The notes under the pieces: generated by a model
What the model was told of the DNA's origin: nothing
Databases searched by the model: none
The model's input: only the letters and a program-made list of their open reading frames with translations
From: Propionibacterium australiense
GTDB taxonomy: Bacteria > Actinomycetota > Actinomycetes > Propionibacteriales > Propionibacteriaceae
DNA length: 34,648 nucleotides
Reading direction: 5' to 3'
Assembly (NCBI RefSeq): GCF_003666605.1
Contig: NZ_RCIV01000025.1
Span: 1 to 34,648, forward strand
In this document: positions 16,573-25,144 of the stretch, piece by piece
Layout of the letters: the number at the start of each line of letters is the position of its first letter
Numbering within the stretch: the first letter of the stretch is position 1
Program-made: the position numbers and the translations under genes

Positions 16573-17556
16573 TCACTCCCATTCGATGGTGCCCACGGGC
16601 TTGGGGGTGAGGTCGTAGGCCACACGGCACACGCCGGGCACCTCGGCCAGGATGCGAGCGGTGATCTGTTTCATGAGCGGCCAGTCGAGTTCGGGCACCT
16701 CGGCGGTCATCGCGTCGACCGTGTTGACGCAGCGGATGATGACGGGCCAGTCGAAGGCGCGCCTACCGTCGCGCACGCCGGTGGCGCGCATGTCGGGCAC
16801 GACGCAGAAGTACTGCCAGATGTCCAGTCCGGCGGCCTCGATCTCCTCACGGACGATGGCGTCGGCCTCGCGCAGCGCCTCCAGCCGGTCGCGGGTGATC
16901 GCGCCGAGGCAGCGCACCCCCAGGCCGGGGCCCGGGAAGGGCTGGCGCTCCACCATGGCCTCGGGCAGGCCGAGCCGACGCCCGACGACGCGTACCTCGT
17001 CCTTGTAGAGCAGCTTGACGGGCTCGACGAGTTCGAAGTCCATGCCCTCGGGCAGGCCGCCGACGTTGTGGTGGGCCTTGACTCCCCTGGCGGACTCGAG
17101 GATGTCGGGGTAGATGGTGCCCTGCCCCAGGAAGCCGATGCCCTCGAGCTTGGCGGCCTCCTCGGCGAACACGTTGATGAACTCGTTGCCGATGATCTTG
17201 CGCTTGGCCTCGGGCTCGGCCACGCCCTCCAGCAGGCCGAGGAAACGGTCGGCGGCGTCGACGTGAACGAGGTTCGCGTCGAACCCATCCCTGAAGACCT
17301 CGACAACCTGCTCGGACTCGCCCTTGCGCATGAGGCCGTGGTTGACGTGGACGCACACCAACTGCCTGCCGATCGCCTTGATGAGCAGGGCGGCGACGAC
17401 GGAGGAGTCGACACCGCCGGACAGGGCCAGCAGCACCCTGCCGTCACCGACCTGCGCGCGAACGGCCTCGACGGCCTCGGCGATGAAGGCATCCGCCAGC
17501 TCGGGTGTGGTGATCCGCTCCATGTCGTCGGGGCGCTTGTTGGAGTTGAGGTTCAT
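16573..17556 (-). CDS. guaA: GMP synthase ATP-pyrophosphatase subunit without glutaminase domain
   Basis: A 327-residue protein that covers only the synthetase half of GuaA. The PP-loop is LALSGGVDSS (about residues 44-52). [57 protein letters not shown] and the C-terminal dimerisation domain ending GTIEWE are all present. The class I glutamine amidotransferase domain is absent, as in the archaeal two-subunit enzyme. No separate glutaminase gene is nearby. A full-length guaA lies at 23300. It may use free ammonia or a partner encoded elsewhere, or make a related nucleotide. The frame stays open upstream to 17892 through a guaA relic, but ATG 17556 is the natural start. Confidence 0.88.
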   Translation of the reverse strand: MNLNSNKRPDDMERITTPELADAFIAEAVEAVRAQVGDGRVLLALSGGVDSSVVAALLIKAIGRQLVCVHVNHGLMRKGESEQVVEVFRDGFDANLVHVDAADRFLGLLEGVAEPEAKRKIIGNEFINVFAEEAAKLEGIGFLGQGTIYPDILESARGVKAHHNVGGLPEGMDFELVEPVKLLYKDEVRVVGRRLGLPEAMVERQPFPGPGLGVRCLGAITRDRLEALREADAIVREEIEAAGLDIWQYFCVVPDMRATGVRDGRRAFDWPVIIRCVNTVDAMTAEVPELDWPLMKQITARILAEVPGVCRVAYDLTPKPVGTIEWE

Positions 17557-17664
17557 GGAAGTCTCTTTCCTCGGTGAGGGGTCGGTCACGGTACCGCCGC
17601 CCACGGGGACAAACGTTGTGCGGCCCACCCCCACCCAGTGGCGCCCGGGCCTGCCGGTGACGGG

Positions 17665-17787
17665 CACCACCCGGTTGACCTCCGGGACGGCGTTGGTGAT
17701 GCGGGCCAGCCCGTCATGAAGCAGGTGCGTCCAGTCTGCAGCCATGGCGTCCTCGCTGCTCACCGGTCGCAGTCTAACCGGATGCCC
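17665..17787 (-). pseudogene. Relic of a guaA 3' end
   Basis: In the same frame as, and just upstream of, the solo GMP synthetase, the codons read [19 protein letters not shown] and then EVNRVV. This matches the C-terminal end of the full-length GuaA at 23300 ([19 protein letters not shown] to QVNRVV). The upstream core and the last ~13 residues are missing. I infer a former second full-length guaA whose remainder was deleted. Confidence 0.75.
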
Positions 17788-17914
17788 GCAGGCGCGGTGG
17801 CCTCCTACTCGCCGCACTGGTCCCCGGCCCGCCCCAGCCGACCGCGCCGGGGGCGGCACGAGGGGGCCCGGAAGCAGACCGCATCCAGCCACCCCATCCG
17901 CCGTGACGACGAGA

Positions 17915-18367
17915 CTACTGATCCCTCCAGCGGCGCAGCTGGGGCAGGACGGCAGTCATGTAGGAGATGGCCTCGTCCTGCGAGATGTGGACACCCTCGG
18001 CCATGTACGGCGCGCTGTGCTCGATGAGCTCATCCAGGGTCTCCGGGCCGACGAAGGCCCCGTCCTCGTAGCACCAGGCGCAGTAATCCTCGGACCTGGT
18101 CCCATCGGCCTCGAGGCCGTGCTGCTCCTGCCCCGGGATGGGCATGCCACAGCTCTGGCAGTGCGGGCCGGGCGGCGCCTCCAGCAGCCGGGTCACCGGA
18201 ACGTCGAGCGCAGACGCCAAGAGCTTGCACATGTCGATGCCCGGGGTGGTGGCCCCGGTCTCCCAGCGCGAGACCGCCTGCCGGGTCACCATGACCCTGT
18301 CCGCCAGCTCGCTCTGGGTCAGCCCCCGTGACTCCCGAACCTGGCTGATGACCTCTCCGATGGACAT
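17915..18367 (-). CDS. XRE-family regulator with C-terminal zinc ribbon
   Basis: A 150-residue protein. The Cro/C1 helix-turn-helix is VRESRGLTQSELADRVMVTRQAVSRWETG. A zinc-ribbon domain follows (CQSCGMPIPGQEQ... DYCAWCYEDGAF), with the CxxC pairs and GMP motif of the putative zinc-ribbon family. ATG 18367 follows GAAGGAG. These fusions are common in Gram-positive bacteria; the regulated genes are unknown. It is on the minus strand, upstream of the guaA relic, and may be co-transcribed with the solo GMP synthetase. Confidence 0.88.
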   Translation of the reverse strand: MSIGEVISQVRESRGLTQSELADRVMVTRQAVSRWETGATTPGIDMCKLLASALDVPVTRLLEAPPGPHCQSCGMPIPGQEQHGLEADGTRSEDYCAWCYEDGAFVGPETLDELIEHSAPYMAEGVHISQDEAISYMTAVLPQLRRWRDQ

Positions 18368-18632
18368 CTCGTTCTCCTTCCCGGCGGCCCCTCGACCAAC
18401 CGCTGACACAAGAAAAGCGCGGGCATGTTGCACCGTCAAGCAACGATCTGTTTCCCTGGCCCGTCAGTCTCACAGACCCGGCGCCAGGTGGGCGCCAGGG
18501 CCGGTCGCGCGTCGCGCACCCTTGGGCAGGGAGCAGGACACACGCATCGGACGGACCAGAACCAGCTGCACAATCGCGAGCAGCTCAGGTGCGCCGGGAA
18601 TCGCCCGGGATACGCATCCATGTCAGCAGGAA

Positions 18633-18708
18633 TGAGGCTTATTCACAGCCTCAATGAATGAGGTCATGGCTAGGGATTTCATCACTCTCTGAGCCTCTGT
18701 GAATAAGC
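18633..18708. repeat. Structured inverted-repeat element with two exclusive pairings
   Basis: TGAGGCT-TATTCAC-AGCCTCA (18633-18653) is a perfect 7-bp hairpin. GCTTATTCACAG inside it (18637-18648) also pairs perfectly with CTGTGAATAAGC (18697-18708), extendable by G-U and A-U pairs. A third short stem is CCTCA/TGAGG (18649-18663). The pairings cannot all form together. It may be a small transposon-derived repeat (MITE), a terminator or an RNA switch. Confidence 0.55.
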
Positions 18709-18910
18709 TTTAATGATACCGCGCTTCACCGGCAGCATCCGTTTCGGATTCTTCACTCCCGGCGACCACGACCGGAGGTTGGCATGGACCGCAGAGCAGG
18801 GGACTGTCTGACTGAGATGGGCAGGCTGGACAAGCCCTTCCTCTCCCTCAACCGCGGTCAAGCACCGTTTGGAGTTCAGCACGCAGACTGACCTCCAGGG
18901 AGACCTCGTC

Positions 18911-18940
18911 TTGACATTAATATATAACATGTTATATGTT
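18911..18940 (+). promoter_or_regulatory. MarR promoter with palindromic operator
   Basis: TTGACA (18911-18916) is a consensus -35. A perfect 16-bp palindrome, ATATAACATGTTATAT (18922-18937), fills the spacer and overlaps the -10 candidate (TATGTT at 18935, or the TTATAT within the palindrome). A MarR dimer bound here would block the polymerase, so autorepression of the MarR-MFS operon is likely. Confidence 0.7.
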
Positions 18941-18968
18941 TGTCGGTGGTCTCAGTCTAAGGAGCCAC

Positions 18969-19400
18969 ATGACGAATCGGAGCATGTCGGGCGAACTCAA
19001 GGCGCTCGACATCGCGCTGGGCAAGGCGATGTCCCAGGCGCTCGCGGCCGGCCCCGTCCCCTATGGCCAGGCAGGGGTCCTGCAGTTCCTGAACGAGCAT
19101 CGAGATCGCGGCGTCTCCCAGCGCCAGATCGAACGGCACTTCGGTATCTCCAACCCGGCGGCATCGGGCATCGTCAAGCGCCTCGAGGCCAAGGAGTTGG
19201 TGCAGGTGACCGTCGACCCGGCGGACCGCCGCCGCCACAACGTGTCCATCACCCCGGACGGCATCGAGGCGATGCGGAAAGCCGACGAGTGCATCGCACT
19301 GGTGGACGAGCGCATCTTCGCCGGGCTCAGTGATCGGGACCGCGCAGAGGCACGCCGCCTCGTCAGCCTCATGAAGAAGAACCTGACCCAGAACTCATAA
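18969..19400 (+). CDS. MarR family transcriptional regulator
   Basis: A 143-residue winged-helix regulator. The recognition helix region is GVSQRQIERHFGISNPAASGIVKRLEAKELV, and the wing is DPADRRRHNVSITPDGIEAM. Dimerisation helices lie at both ends. ATG 18969 follows AAGGAG. The MFS transporter starts within about 35 bp of its stop, so they form an operon. It probably represses that operon until a drug-like ligand binds. Confidence 0.92.
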   Translation: MTNRSMSGELKALDIALGKAMSQALAAGPVPYGQAGVLQFLNEHRDRGVSQRQIERHFGISNPAASGIVKRLEAKELVQVTVDPADRRRHNVSITPDGIEAMRKADECIALVDERIFAGLSDRDRAEARRLVSLMKKNLTQNS

Positions 19401-19434
19401 GTTCATGCCCACACATCATCGCCGAGAACACACC

Positions 19435-20838
19435 ATGACAGACACGAGAAAGAGCGCCACGGCGCAGCGTGGGACAACGAGCACCGTGACAGTTGCGCTC
19501 CTGGTGCTCGCCGGATTCCTCTGCATCTTCAACGAGGCGGAGATGAACATCGCCCTGCCCACCGTCAGCCAGATCTACGGTGTGCCCGTCACCGTCACAC
19601 AATGGCTCACGACGGGTTACATGCTCGTGACGGGCACGTTCATGCCGCTGTCGGCATTCGCCATGGGTCGCTTCGGCTCACGGCGATGCGTCCTCGGCTC
19701 CCTGGGGATTCTCCTCGTCGGCATCCTGGTGTCCGCCACCTCGTCGTCGTTCCCCGTCCTGCTGGCTGGGAGACTGCTCCAGGCGCTCGGCGCGGCCTTC
19801 TTCATCCCCGTCATGATGGCGGTGGTCATCACGGTGGCGCCGCGAGACAAGCTCGGCACCTACAACGGGCTCATGATGCTCGTGCTCATGGCGGCTCCGG
19901 CACTGAGTCCGACGATCTCCGGCGTGATCCTGTCCACGATCGGGCTGCGCTGGACGTTCCTGTGCATGGTTCCCCTGCTCGTCGCGATCATCCTCTGCGC
20001 CGCAGTCCTGCTGAAGGAGGTACTGGAACCGAAGGACGTGACGGTCGATGCCCTGTCGGTGGCGCTGTCCATCATCGGGTTCGGCGGTGCCGTGTTCGCC
20101 GTGGGCAACGCCGCCTCGGCCGGTTTCCTCGCCCCCAGCACGCTGGTTCCGCTGGCGGTGGGTGCCGTCGCGATCGTCGTCTACGCACGCCGGCAGCTGA
20201 GGGCGCGCACTCCCCTGCTCAATCTGAGGATCCTCGCGAACAGGCGGTACCGCACCAGCCTCGTCATGATCGTGCTCGTGCAGATGATCCTGTTCGGCAC
20301 GATCCTGGTGGCCCCGCTGTTCCTGCAATCCGCCTGGGGGTACAGCGCATCCCAGGCGGGATTGATCATGCTTCCCGGTGGCGTGGTGACCGCTGTCGCG
20401 AATCTTCTGGCGGGGATGATCTACGACCGTTTCGGCACGAGGGCCGTGCCCTTCGGGCTCATCGGGTCGGCAGTGGGTTACCTCGGCATCGCGGCCTGCA
20501 TGGCGGGCGCGCCGAAACCCGCGGCGTTCGTGGTCTTCTGCGCGATCTACTCGGGGGCGTTGCCGTTCGCCATGACCGCGTTGACGACGAACGGGCTGGG
20601 GAGCCTGAACACCCGCGAGTACCCGGATGGCTCGTCGCTCAACAACACGCTGCAGCAGATCGGCGGTTCGGTCGGCACGGCGGTGTTCACGATCGTGGTC
20701 TACCACGCCTATGATGTCCTCGGTGAGGCCCAGCCCACGCCGCTCGTGACGGGCTCGATCGCGTCATTCGTGCTCTCGGCCGCGGGCGCCATGGGGCTTC
20801 TCGCCGCGTTCGCCGCCCTGCGCAAGCACCTGAGCTGA
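19435..20838 (+). CDS. MFS drug efflux transporter, DHA2 (EmrB/QacA) type
   Basis: A 467-residue inner-membrane exporter with about 13-14 hydrophobic segments, in the DHA2 range. Segment 1 carries FNEAEMNIALPTVSQIYG, segment 2 is QWLTTGYMLVTGTFMPLS, and RLLQALGAAFFIPVMMAVV is in the antiporter region. The QQIGGSVGTAVFTIV motif near the C-terminus is typical of the subfamily. ATG 19405 (4 nt after the MarR stop) is an alternative start; neither has a clear ribosome-binding site, so coupling is plausible. It probably confers resistance to the ligand sensed by MarR. Confidence 0.9.
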   Translation: MTDTRKSATAQRGTTSTVTVALLVLAGFLCIFNEAEMNIALPTVSQIYGVPVTVTQWLTTGYMLVTGTFMPLSAFAMGRFGSRRCVLGSLGILLVGILVSATSSSFPVLLAGRLLQALGAAFFIPVMMAVVITVAPRDKLGTYNGLMMLVLMAAPALSPTISGVILSTIGLRWTFLCMVPLLVAIILCAAVLLKEVLEPKDVTVDALSVALSIIGFGGAVFAVGNAASAGFLAPSTLVPLAVGAVAIVVYARRQLRARTPLLNLRILANRRYRTSLVMIVLVQMILFGTILVAPLFLQSAWGYSASQAGLIMLPGGVVTAVANLLAGMIYDRFGTRAVPFGLIGSAVGYLGIAACMAGAPKPAAFVVFCAIYSGALPFAMTALTTNGLGSLNTREYPDGSSLNNTLQQIGGSVGTAVFTIVVYHAYDVLGEAQPTPLVTGSIASFVLSAAGAMGLLAAFAALRKHLS

Positions 20839-20984
20839 CGACAGCCCAGCTCGCCCGGACCGACCCGCCATGCCGACAACGATCATGATCCGGGACGGAA
20901 CCGCAGGCCAGCTCGACAGCTGTCGGCCGAGTGATCCGACCGGGCAAGAACGTGTCGCGGATGCGTAGCGCGCGAGCGAGGCCC

Positions 20985-21938
20985 TCACGGCGCGGGAAGC
21001 GGTCGCTGCGAGCGTTTCCCGGTGTTGGCCACGTAGACGCCCATGACGATCACGCAGGCACCCACGGCTTGATGCGCCGTGAACGTCTCCTTGAGCAGCA
21101 ACGCCCCGGCCAGGATGGACACGACGGTTGCGAGCCCGATGAAGGAGGACGCGCGGTTGACGCCGATCCTGGCGATCGCCATGTTCGCCAGGAAGAACGC
21201 GGCAATCGAACAGCCGATCCCCTGGAAGAGCACAGCGACCGTGAAGGCCCCGTCCCTGAACGGCAGCACCATCAGCCCTGCGACGTCCCCCGTGGTCAGT
21301 GCCTCGAACACCGCGAGTCCCACGAAGACGACGGCCCCCGCCACCAGCATGACGTAGGTGACCTCGGCCGCCGTGTGCTCGGATGCCTTCTCGACGAACA
21401 CACTGTAGAGCGCGTAGGACACGACTGCTGTCAGCAGGAATGCGTAGCCGACGATCGACAGGCTCGAGGCCGCACCGACGGCGCACACCGTCACCACCAC
21501 CCCGGCCAGGGTCACCAGGATCCCGGCGACCTGTCGTCGTGACGGTTTCTTCCTCAGGACAACCGTGGAGGCCAGCAGTGAGACGACCGGGATGCAGGCG
21601 AGGATGACACCGCTCTCGGACGCCGTCGTGCGGCTGATCCCCAGGGTCTCACCGAGGAAGTAGATGCAGGGGTTGAACAGCGCCACGAGCAGCAGCGGCC
21701 CTGCCGGCTTGCCCCTCAGGTCGATCCTGACGAGGCCGAGGACGACGCACAGGCTCATGACGGCCACCGCGACGAGGAACCGCCAGCCGAGCAGGGCGAA
21801 CGGGCTCGCGGTGTTCGTCGCGGTCTTCGTGAGGACGTAGCTCAGCCCGTAGAGCGTCTCGCACCCCACAGCGCAGAGACAGCCCTTGAGCACATCATTC
21901 TGGCTGTTCCTCATCGCCCCCTGAACGGCCCCTGTCAA
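20985..21938 (-). CDS. DMT superfamily transporter, EamA family
   Basis: A 317-residue protein with ten hydrophobic segments in two five-helix EamA repeats (first near residues 18-140, second near 160-300). Typical signatures are CETLYGLSYVLTKTA, SGVILACIPVVSLLAS, and GLATVVSILAGALLLKE in the last repeat. The TTG at 21938 has AGGAGAGG 7 nt upstream; ATG 21914 with GGGGG is an alternative. It is convergent with the MFS gene, with no obvious terminator between (20839-20984). The substrate is unknown; metabolite or amino-acid export is common. Confidence 0.88.
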   Translation of the reverse strand: MTGAVQGAMRNSQNDVLKGCLCAVGCETLYGLSYVLTKTATNTASPFALLGWRFLVAVAVMSLCVVLGLVRIDLRGKPAGPLLLVALFNPCIYFLGETLGISRTTASESGVILACIPVVSLLASTVVLRKKPSRRQVAGILVTLAGVVVTVCAVGAASSLSIVGYAFLLTAVVSYALYSVFVEKASEHTAAEVTYVMLVAGAVVFVGLAVFEALTTGDVAGLMVLPFRDGAFTVAVLFQGIGCSIAAFFLANMAIARIGVNRASSFIGLATVVSILAGALLLKETFTAHQAVGACVIVMGVYVANTGKRSQRPLPAP

Positions 21939-22007
21939 CGCGTATCCTCTCCTGGGCCATGCCGTCGAACTTCCACAGGCCGAACATGAGCGCCCCGACC
22001 TCGATCG

Positions 22008-23221
22008 TCAAATCGCCCAGACGGGCGCCGCCTGAACGTCACGCGTGATGAGGTAGGGCTCCCTCGTCTGGCAGATCACGTGCCCGAACCCGAGCTCGTA
22101 GCCCGGGATGTCTTCCAGAGACGAGAAGTTCTTGGTCGCGTCCACGCCGATCTGGACACCCATCGTGATCTCCACGGGGTGCAGCACGTGCCCCTTCTGG
22201 ACCACCAGATCGATCTCGCGTTTCTTCTGGTCACGGTAGAACCACACGTCCCGGGGATTCGCGCCGGCGTTCATGTAGCTCTTCAGGACCTCAGACACCA
22301 CGAACGTCTCGAAGACATGCCCCGCGGCGGCACCGTTGCGCAGCGCTTCTGGGGTTGTCCAACGCGTGAGGTGGCAGACCAAACCAGTGTCCATGAAGTA
22401 GATCTTCGGAGTCTTGGTGAGCCGTTTGTCAACATTGGACCAGAACGGCTGGAGGACACGGATGACACCCGAGGCCTGGAGCACGGAAAGCCACGCCCGC
22501 ACAGTTTTGTGGCTGACCTCGGCCACCTGGGCAACATCGGATGCATTGAACAACTGTCCGGAGCGTGCAGCACAGGCAACCATGAAGTTGTAGAACTTCA
22601 TCTCGTCCCTGACGTTGATGAGGTCACGAACATCGCGCTCGAGATAGGTTCTGACGTAGTCCGTGTAGAAGGAGTCCCAGTCCTGGGAGCCGTTCTGCAT
22701 CTCGGGCATGGAACCGCCGTGGATGTGCCCCCAAGGATCGAAGCCCTCCGGAACTGCCGGCACATCCTTCCTCCCCAGTCTTCTCGGGATGTACGCCCCG
22801 CCCCAACAGCACCCGTGAGCTCCCGCAGGGACAGACCTGCCATCTCGATCACCCTGACACGGCCGGCGAGGGACTCGCTCACGCCCTTCATGAGGTGGTA
22901 CGTCTGCGAGCCCGTCAGGACGAGCTGGCCGCGCCTGTCGGACTGGTCCACGAGGAACTTGACGGTGCCGAACAGCTCGGGGACGCGCCGCACCTCATCA
23001 ATGATGAGCGGCATGTCGTGGCCCTCGAAGAAGAGCAGCGCGTCGCTCCTTGCCGCGGTGTAGTCGATGGGATTCTCAAGGGAGACGTAATCGAACGCCG
23101 ATCCGAGGTGCTCCCTGAGCACGGTGGTCTTGCCCACCTGGCGGGCTCCCGTCACAAGGAGCACCTTGCCCTGGGCCAGCATGGAGTCGATCGTGCCTTC
23201 GACCTCGCGTGGAATGTACAC
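22008..23221 (-). pseudogene. DUF4143 ATP-binding protein, copy 3, frameshifted
   Basis: Two frames together make one 404-residue DUF4143 protein. The 5' frame (23221 to about 22800) has GARQVGKTT (P-loop, residues 25-33), PLIIDEVRRVPELF, LVLTGSQTYHLM and AGLSLRELTG. The 3' frame continues with YIPRRLGRKDVPAVPEGFDPW, RTYLERDVRDLINV, FETFVVSEVLKSY and WFYRDQKKREIDLVV. The break is at 22791-22806 in TTGGGGCGGGGCG, where one base is missing; the span is one base short of whole codons. This copy is of the common DUF4143 type and is not close to copies 1 and 2. It may be a pseudogene or a sequencing error. Confidence 0.85.
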
Positions 23222-23273
23222 GGCAACGCCCCCCTCTCACCGGGGCAGTGTCCCACGAACCACAAGGCCGGTC

Positions 23274-23298
23274 AATTTTGGGAATTGTATTCCCAATT
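23274..23298. promoter_or_regulatory. Inverted repeat upstream of DUF4143 copy 3
   Basis: TTGGGAAT-TGT-ATTCCCAA (23278-23296) is a perfect dyad flanked by AATT on both sides. It lies about 55 bp upstream of the DUF4143 copy 3 start and abuts the guaA stop. It could be an operator for the former or part of a guaA 3' hairpin. Confidence 0.45.
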
Positions 23299-23299
23299 C

Positions 23300-24853
23300 T
23301 CACTCCCATTCGATGGTGCCCGGCGGCTTGGACGTGCAGTCCAGCACGACGCGGTTCACCTGCGGGCACTCGTTGGTGATCCGGGTGCTGATGCGCTCGA
23401 TCACCTCGTACGGCAGACGTGACCAGTCGGCCGTCATCGCGTCCTCGCTGCTCACCGGGCGCAGCACGACGGGATGACCGTAGGTGCGGTGGTCTCCCTG
23501 CACACCCACCGATCGCACGTCGGCGAGCAGGACGACGGGCATCTGCCAGACCTCGCGGTCCAGTCCGGCGGCGGTCAGTTCGGCGCGGGCGATGGCGTCG
23601 GCCTCGCGCAGCAGGTCGAGCCGTTCACGGGTCACCTCGCCGATGACGCGGATGCCCAGGCCGGGCCCGGGGAACGGCTGGCGCCACACCATGGCCTCGG
23701 GCAGGCCCAGTTCGGTGCCGACGGCGCGCACCTCGTCCTTGAACAGGGTGCGCAGCGGCTCGATGAGCTCGAACTGCAGGTCGTCGGGCAGGCCACCCAC
23801 GTTGTGGTGGCTCTTGATGTTGGAGGCGCCGTCGCCGCCCCCGGACTCGACGACGTCGGGGTACAGGGTGCCCTGGCACAGGAAGTCGACGCCGCGGTCA
23901 CCGGCGATCCGGCGGGCCGCCGTCTCGAAGGAGCGGATGAACTCGCGGCCGATGATCTTGCGCTTGGCCTCGGGCTCGGTCACCCCGGCCAGGGCGGTGA
24001 GGAAGCGCTCGGATTCCTCCATGACGACGAGGTTGACGCCGGTGGCCGCGACGAAGTCGGTGCGCACCTGCTCGGCCTCGCCCTTGCGCAGCAGGCCGTG
24101 GTCGACGAAGACGCAGGTGAGCTGGTCGCCGATGGCGCGCTGGACGAGTGCGGCGGCGACGGCCGAGTCGACACCGCCGGAAAGCCCGCACAGGACGCGC
24201 CTGTCGCCGATCCGTTCGCGGATGGCCCGCACCTGCTCGTCGACGATCGAGGAGCTGTCCCAGGTGCGGCGGCAGCCAGCGATGTCGTACAGGAAGTGCT
24301 CGAGCACCTGCTGGCCGAACTGCGAGTGCAGCACCTCGGGGTGCCACTGGACGCCGGCCATCCTCCTGTCCAGGTCCTCGATGGCGGCGACGGGGGCGCC
24401 GGCGGTGCGGGCCAGTTCGGTGAAACCGTCCGGGGCCCTGGTGACGGAATCGCCGTGGCTCATCCACACCGAGGCGTCGAGGGCCATGCCGTTCAGCAGG
24501 CAGCCCGGCTCGACGATCTGGATTGCGGTACGGCCGTACTCGGAGTCGCCGGTGTGCTCGACCCTGCCGCCCATGGCCTCGCTCATCGCCTGGAAGCCGT
24601 AGCAGATGCCGAAGACCGGGACGCCGGCATCGAGCAGCGCCGGGTCGAGACCAGGGGCGCCGTCGGAGTACACCGAGGCCGGCCCGCCGGACAGGATGAC
24701 GGCCGCCGGCTTCTTCGCGACGATCTCACTCACCGGGGTGGCATGCGGGACGATCTCGGAGTAGACGTGTGCTTCGCGGACGCGCCGGGCGATCAACTGC
24801 GCGTACTGCGCGCCGTAATCGACGACCAGCACGAGATCATGACTCGTGGGCAT
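23300..24853 (-). CDS. guaA: GMP synthase (glutamine-hydrolysing)
   Basis: A 517-residue full-length enzyme that converts XMP to GMP with glutamine and ATP. The class I amidotransferase domain has [12 protein letters not shown], Cys84 in [10 protein letters not shown], and His171 and Glu173 in [11 protein letters not shown]. The ATP-pyrophosphatase domain has [11 protein letters not shown] (about 223-233), [31 protein letters not shown] and [10 protein letters not shown]. The dimerisation domain ends GTIEWE. The ATG at 24853 has no ribosome-binding site but TAGAAT lies 7 nt upstream, suggesting a leaderless mRNA. This is the housekeeping copy; guaB3 lies 3 kb away. Confidence 0.97.
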   Translation of the reverse strand: MPTSHDLVLVVDYGAQYAQLIARRVREAHVYSEIVPHATPVSEIVAKKPAAVILSGGPASVYSDGAPGLDPALLDAGVPVFGICYGFQAMSEAMGGRVEHTGDSEYGRTAIQIVEPGCLLNGMALDASVWMSHGDSVTRAPDGFTELARTAGAPVAAIEDLDRRMAGVQWHPEVLHSQFGQQVLEHFLYDIAGCRRTWDSSSIVDEQVRAIRERIGDRRVLCGLSGGVDSAVAAALVQRAIGDQLTCVFVDHGLLRKGEAEQVRTDFVAATGVNLVVMEESERFLTALAGVTEPEAKRKIIGREFIRSFETAARRIAGDRGVDFLCQGTLYPDVVESGGGDGASNIKSHHNVGGLPDDLQFELIEPLRTLFKDEVRAVGTELGLPEAMVWRQPFPGPGLGIRVIGEVTRERLDLLREADAIARAELTAAGLDREVWQMPVVLLADVRSVGVQGDHRTYGHPVVLRPVSSEDAMTADWSRLPYEVIERISTRITNECPQVNRVVLDCTSKPPGTIEWE

Positions 24854-24860
24854 GCGGTGG

Positions 24861-24866
24861 ATTCTA
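24861..24866 (-). promoter_or_regulatory. Putative -10 (TAGAAT) of guaA
   Basis: TAGAAT on the minus strand is 7 nt from the guaA ATG. No -35 of note is seen. The geometry predicts transcription starting at the start codon. Confidence 0.5.
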
Positions 24867-25030
24867 GTGCCCCAGGCCTGATCCGGGCGCTTGCCGGTGA
24901 ACCCGGTGATCCGGCGCACGGCGGGGCGGGAATCCTCGGCGGGGCCTCAACATAGGGCGGCGTCGGATGGCCCTGGCCCTCAGTGGACAGGGCATGGGAG
25001 GCCCGGTCTTGCGGTTCCCACACGGTGATC

Positions 25031-25111
25031 CCGCGCGCCGGTGGGCCAGGGCCCCGCACGGAGCGGGCGTGGGAGCAGGGCCGGGTGGCCCCGCGCGCCG
25101 TGGGACAGGGG
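25031..25111. repeat. Pair of 21-bp imperfect direct repeats, 60 bp apart
   Basis: CCGCGCGCCGGTGGGCCAGGG (25031-25051) and CCGCGCGCCGTGGGACAGGGG (25091-25111) recur in the guaA-cysK gap, and GTGGACAGGG occurs once more near 24983. These may be operator repeats or chance in GC-rich DNA. The rest of 24867-25130 shows nothing else. Confidence 0.3.
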
Positions 25112-25132
25112 CCACGGCGGGCCGGCACGCAC

Positions 25133-25138
25133 TAAGGT
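25133..25138 (+). promoter_or_regulatory. Putative -10 (TAAGGT) of cysK
   Basis: TAAGGT sits 6 nt before the cysK ATG. The AAGG within it could also act as a weak ribosome-binding site, so this case is less clear than that of guaA. Confidence 0.4.
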
Positions 25139-25144
25139 TCAGCC

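Larger units (their letters stand above)
18368..18968. other. Non-coding gap between XRE and MarR genes
   Basis: No coding frame here has convincing composition. It holds the hairpin element at 18633-18708 and, at its right end, the MarR promoter/operator. An 82-codon minus-strand frame (18682-18930) matches nothing I recognise. Confidence 0.6.

Noticed and set aside
17557-17892. N-terminal extension of the solo GMP synthetase
   Set aside because: The frame is open, but the extension is a decayed guaA C-terminus followed by low-information sequence; ATG 17556 starts the conserved protein.
18682-18930. 82-codon minus-strand ORF in the XRE-MarR gap
   Set aside because: No family resemblance; its 5' end lies in the MarR promoter and its 3' end in the hairpin element.
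20914-20925. CGACAGCTGTCG palindrome as terminator between MFS and EamA genes
   Set aside because: It has no loop and no T run; a 12-bp palindrome is easily found by chance in this composition.
23474-24955. 493-codon plus-strand frame
   Set aside because: Antisense to guaA, whose catalytic motifs are all present on the minus strand; the plus frame has shadow composition.
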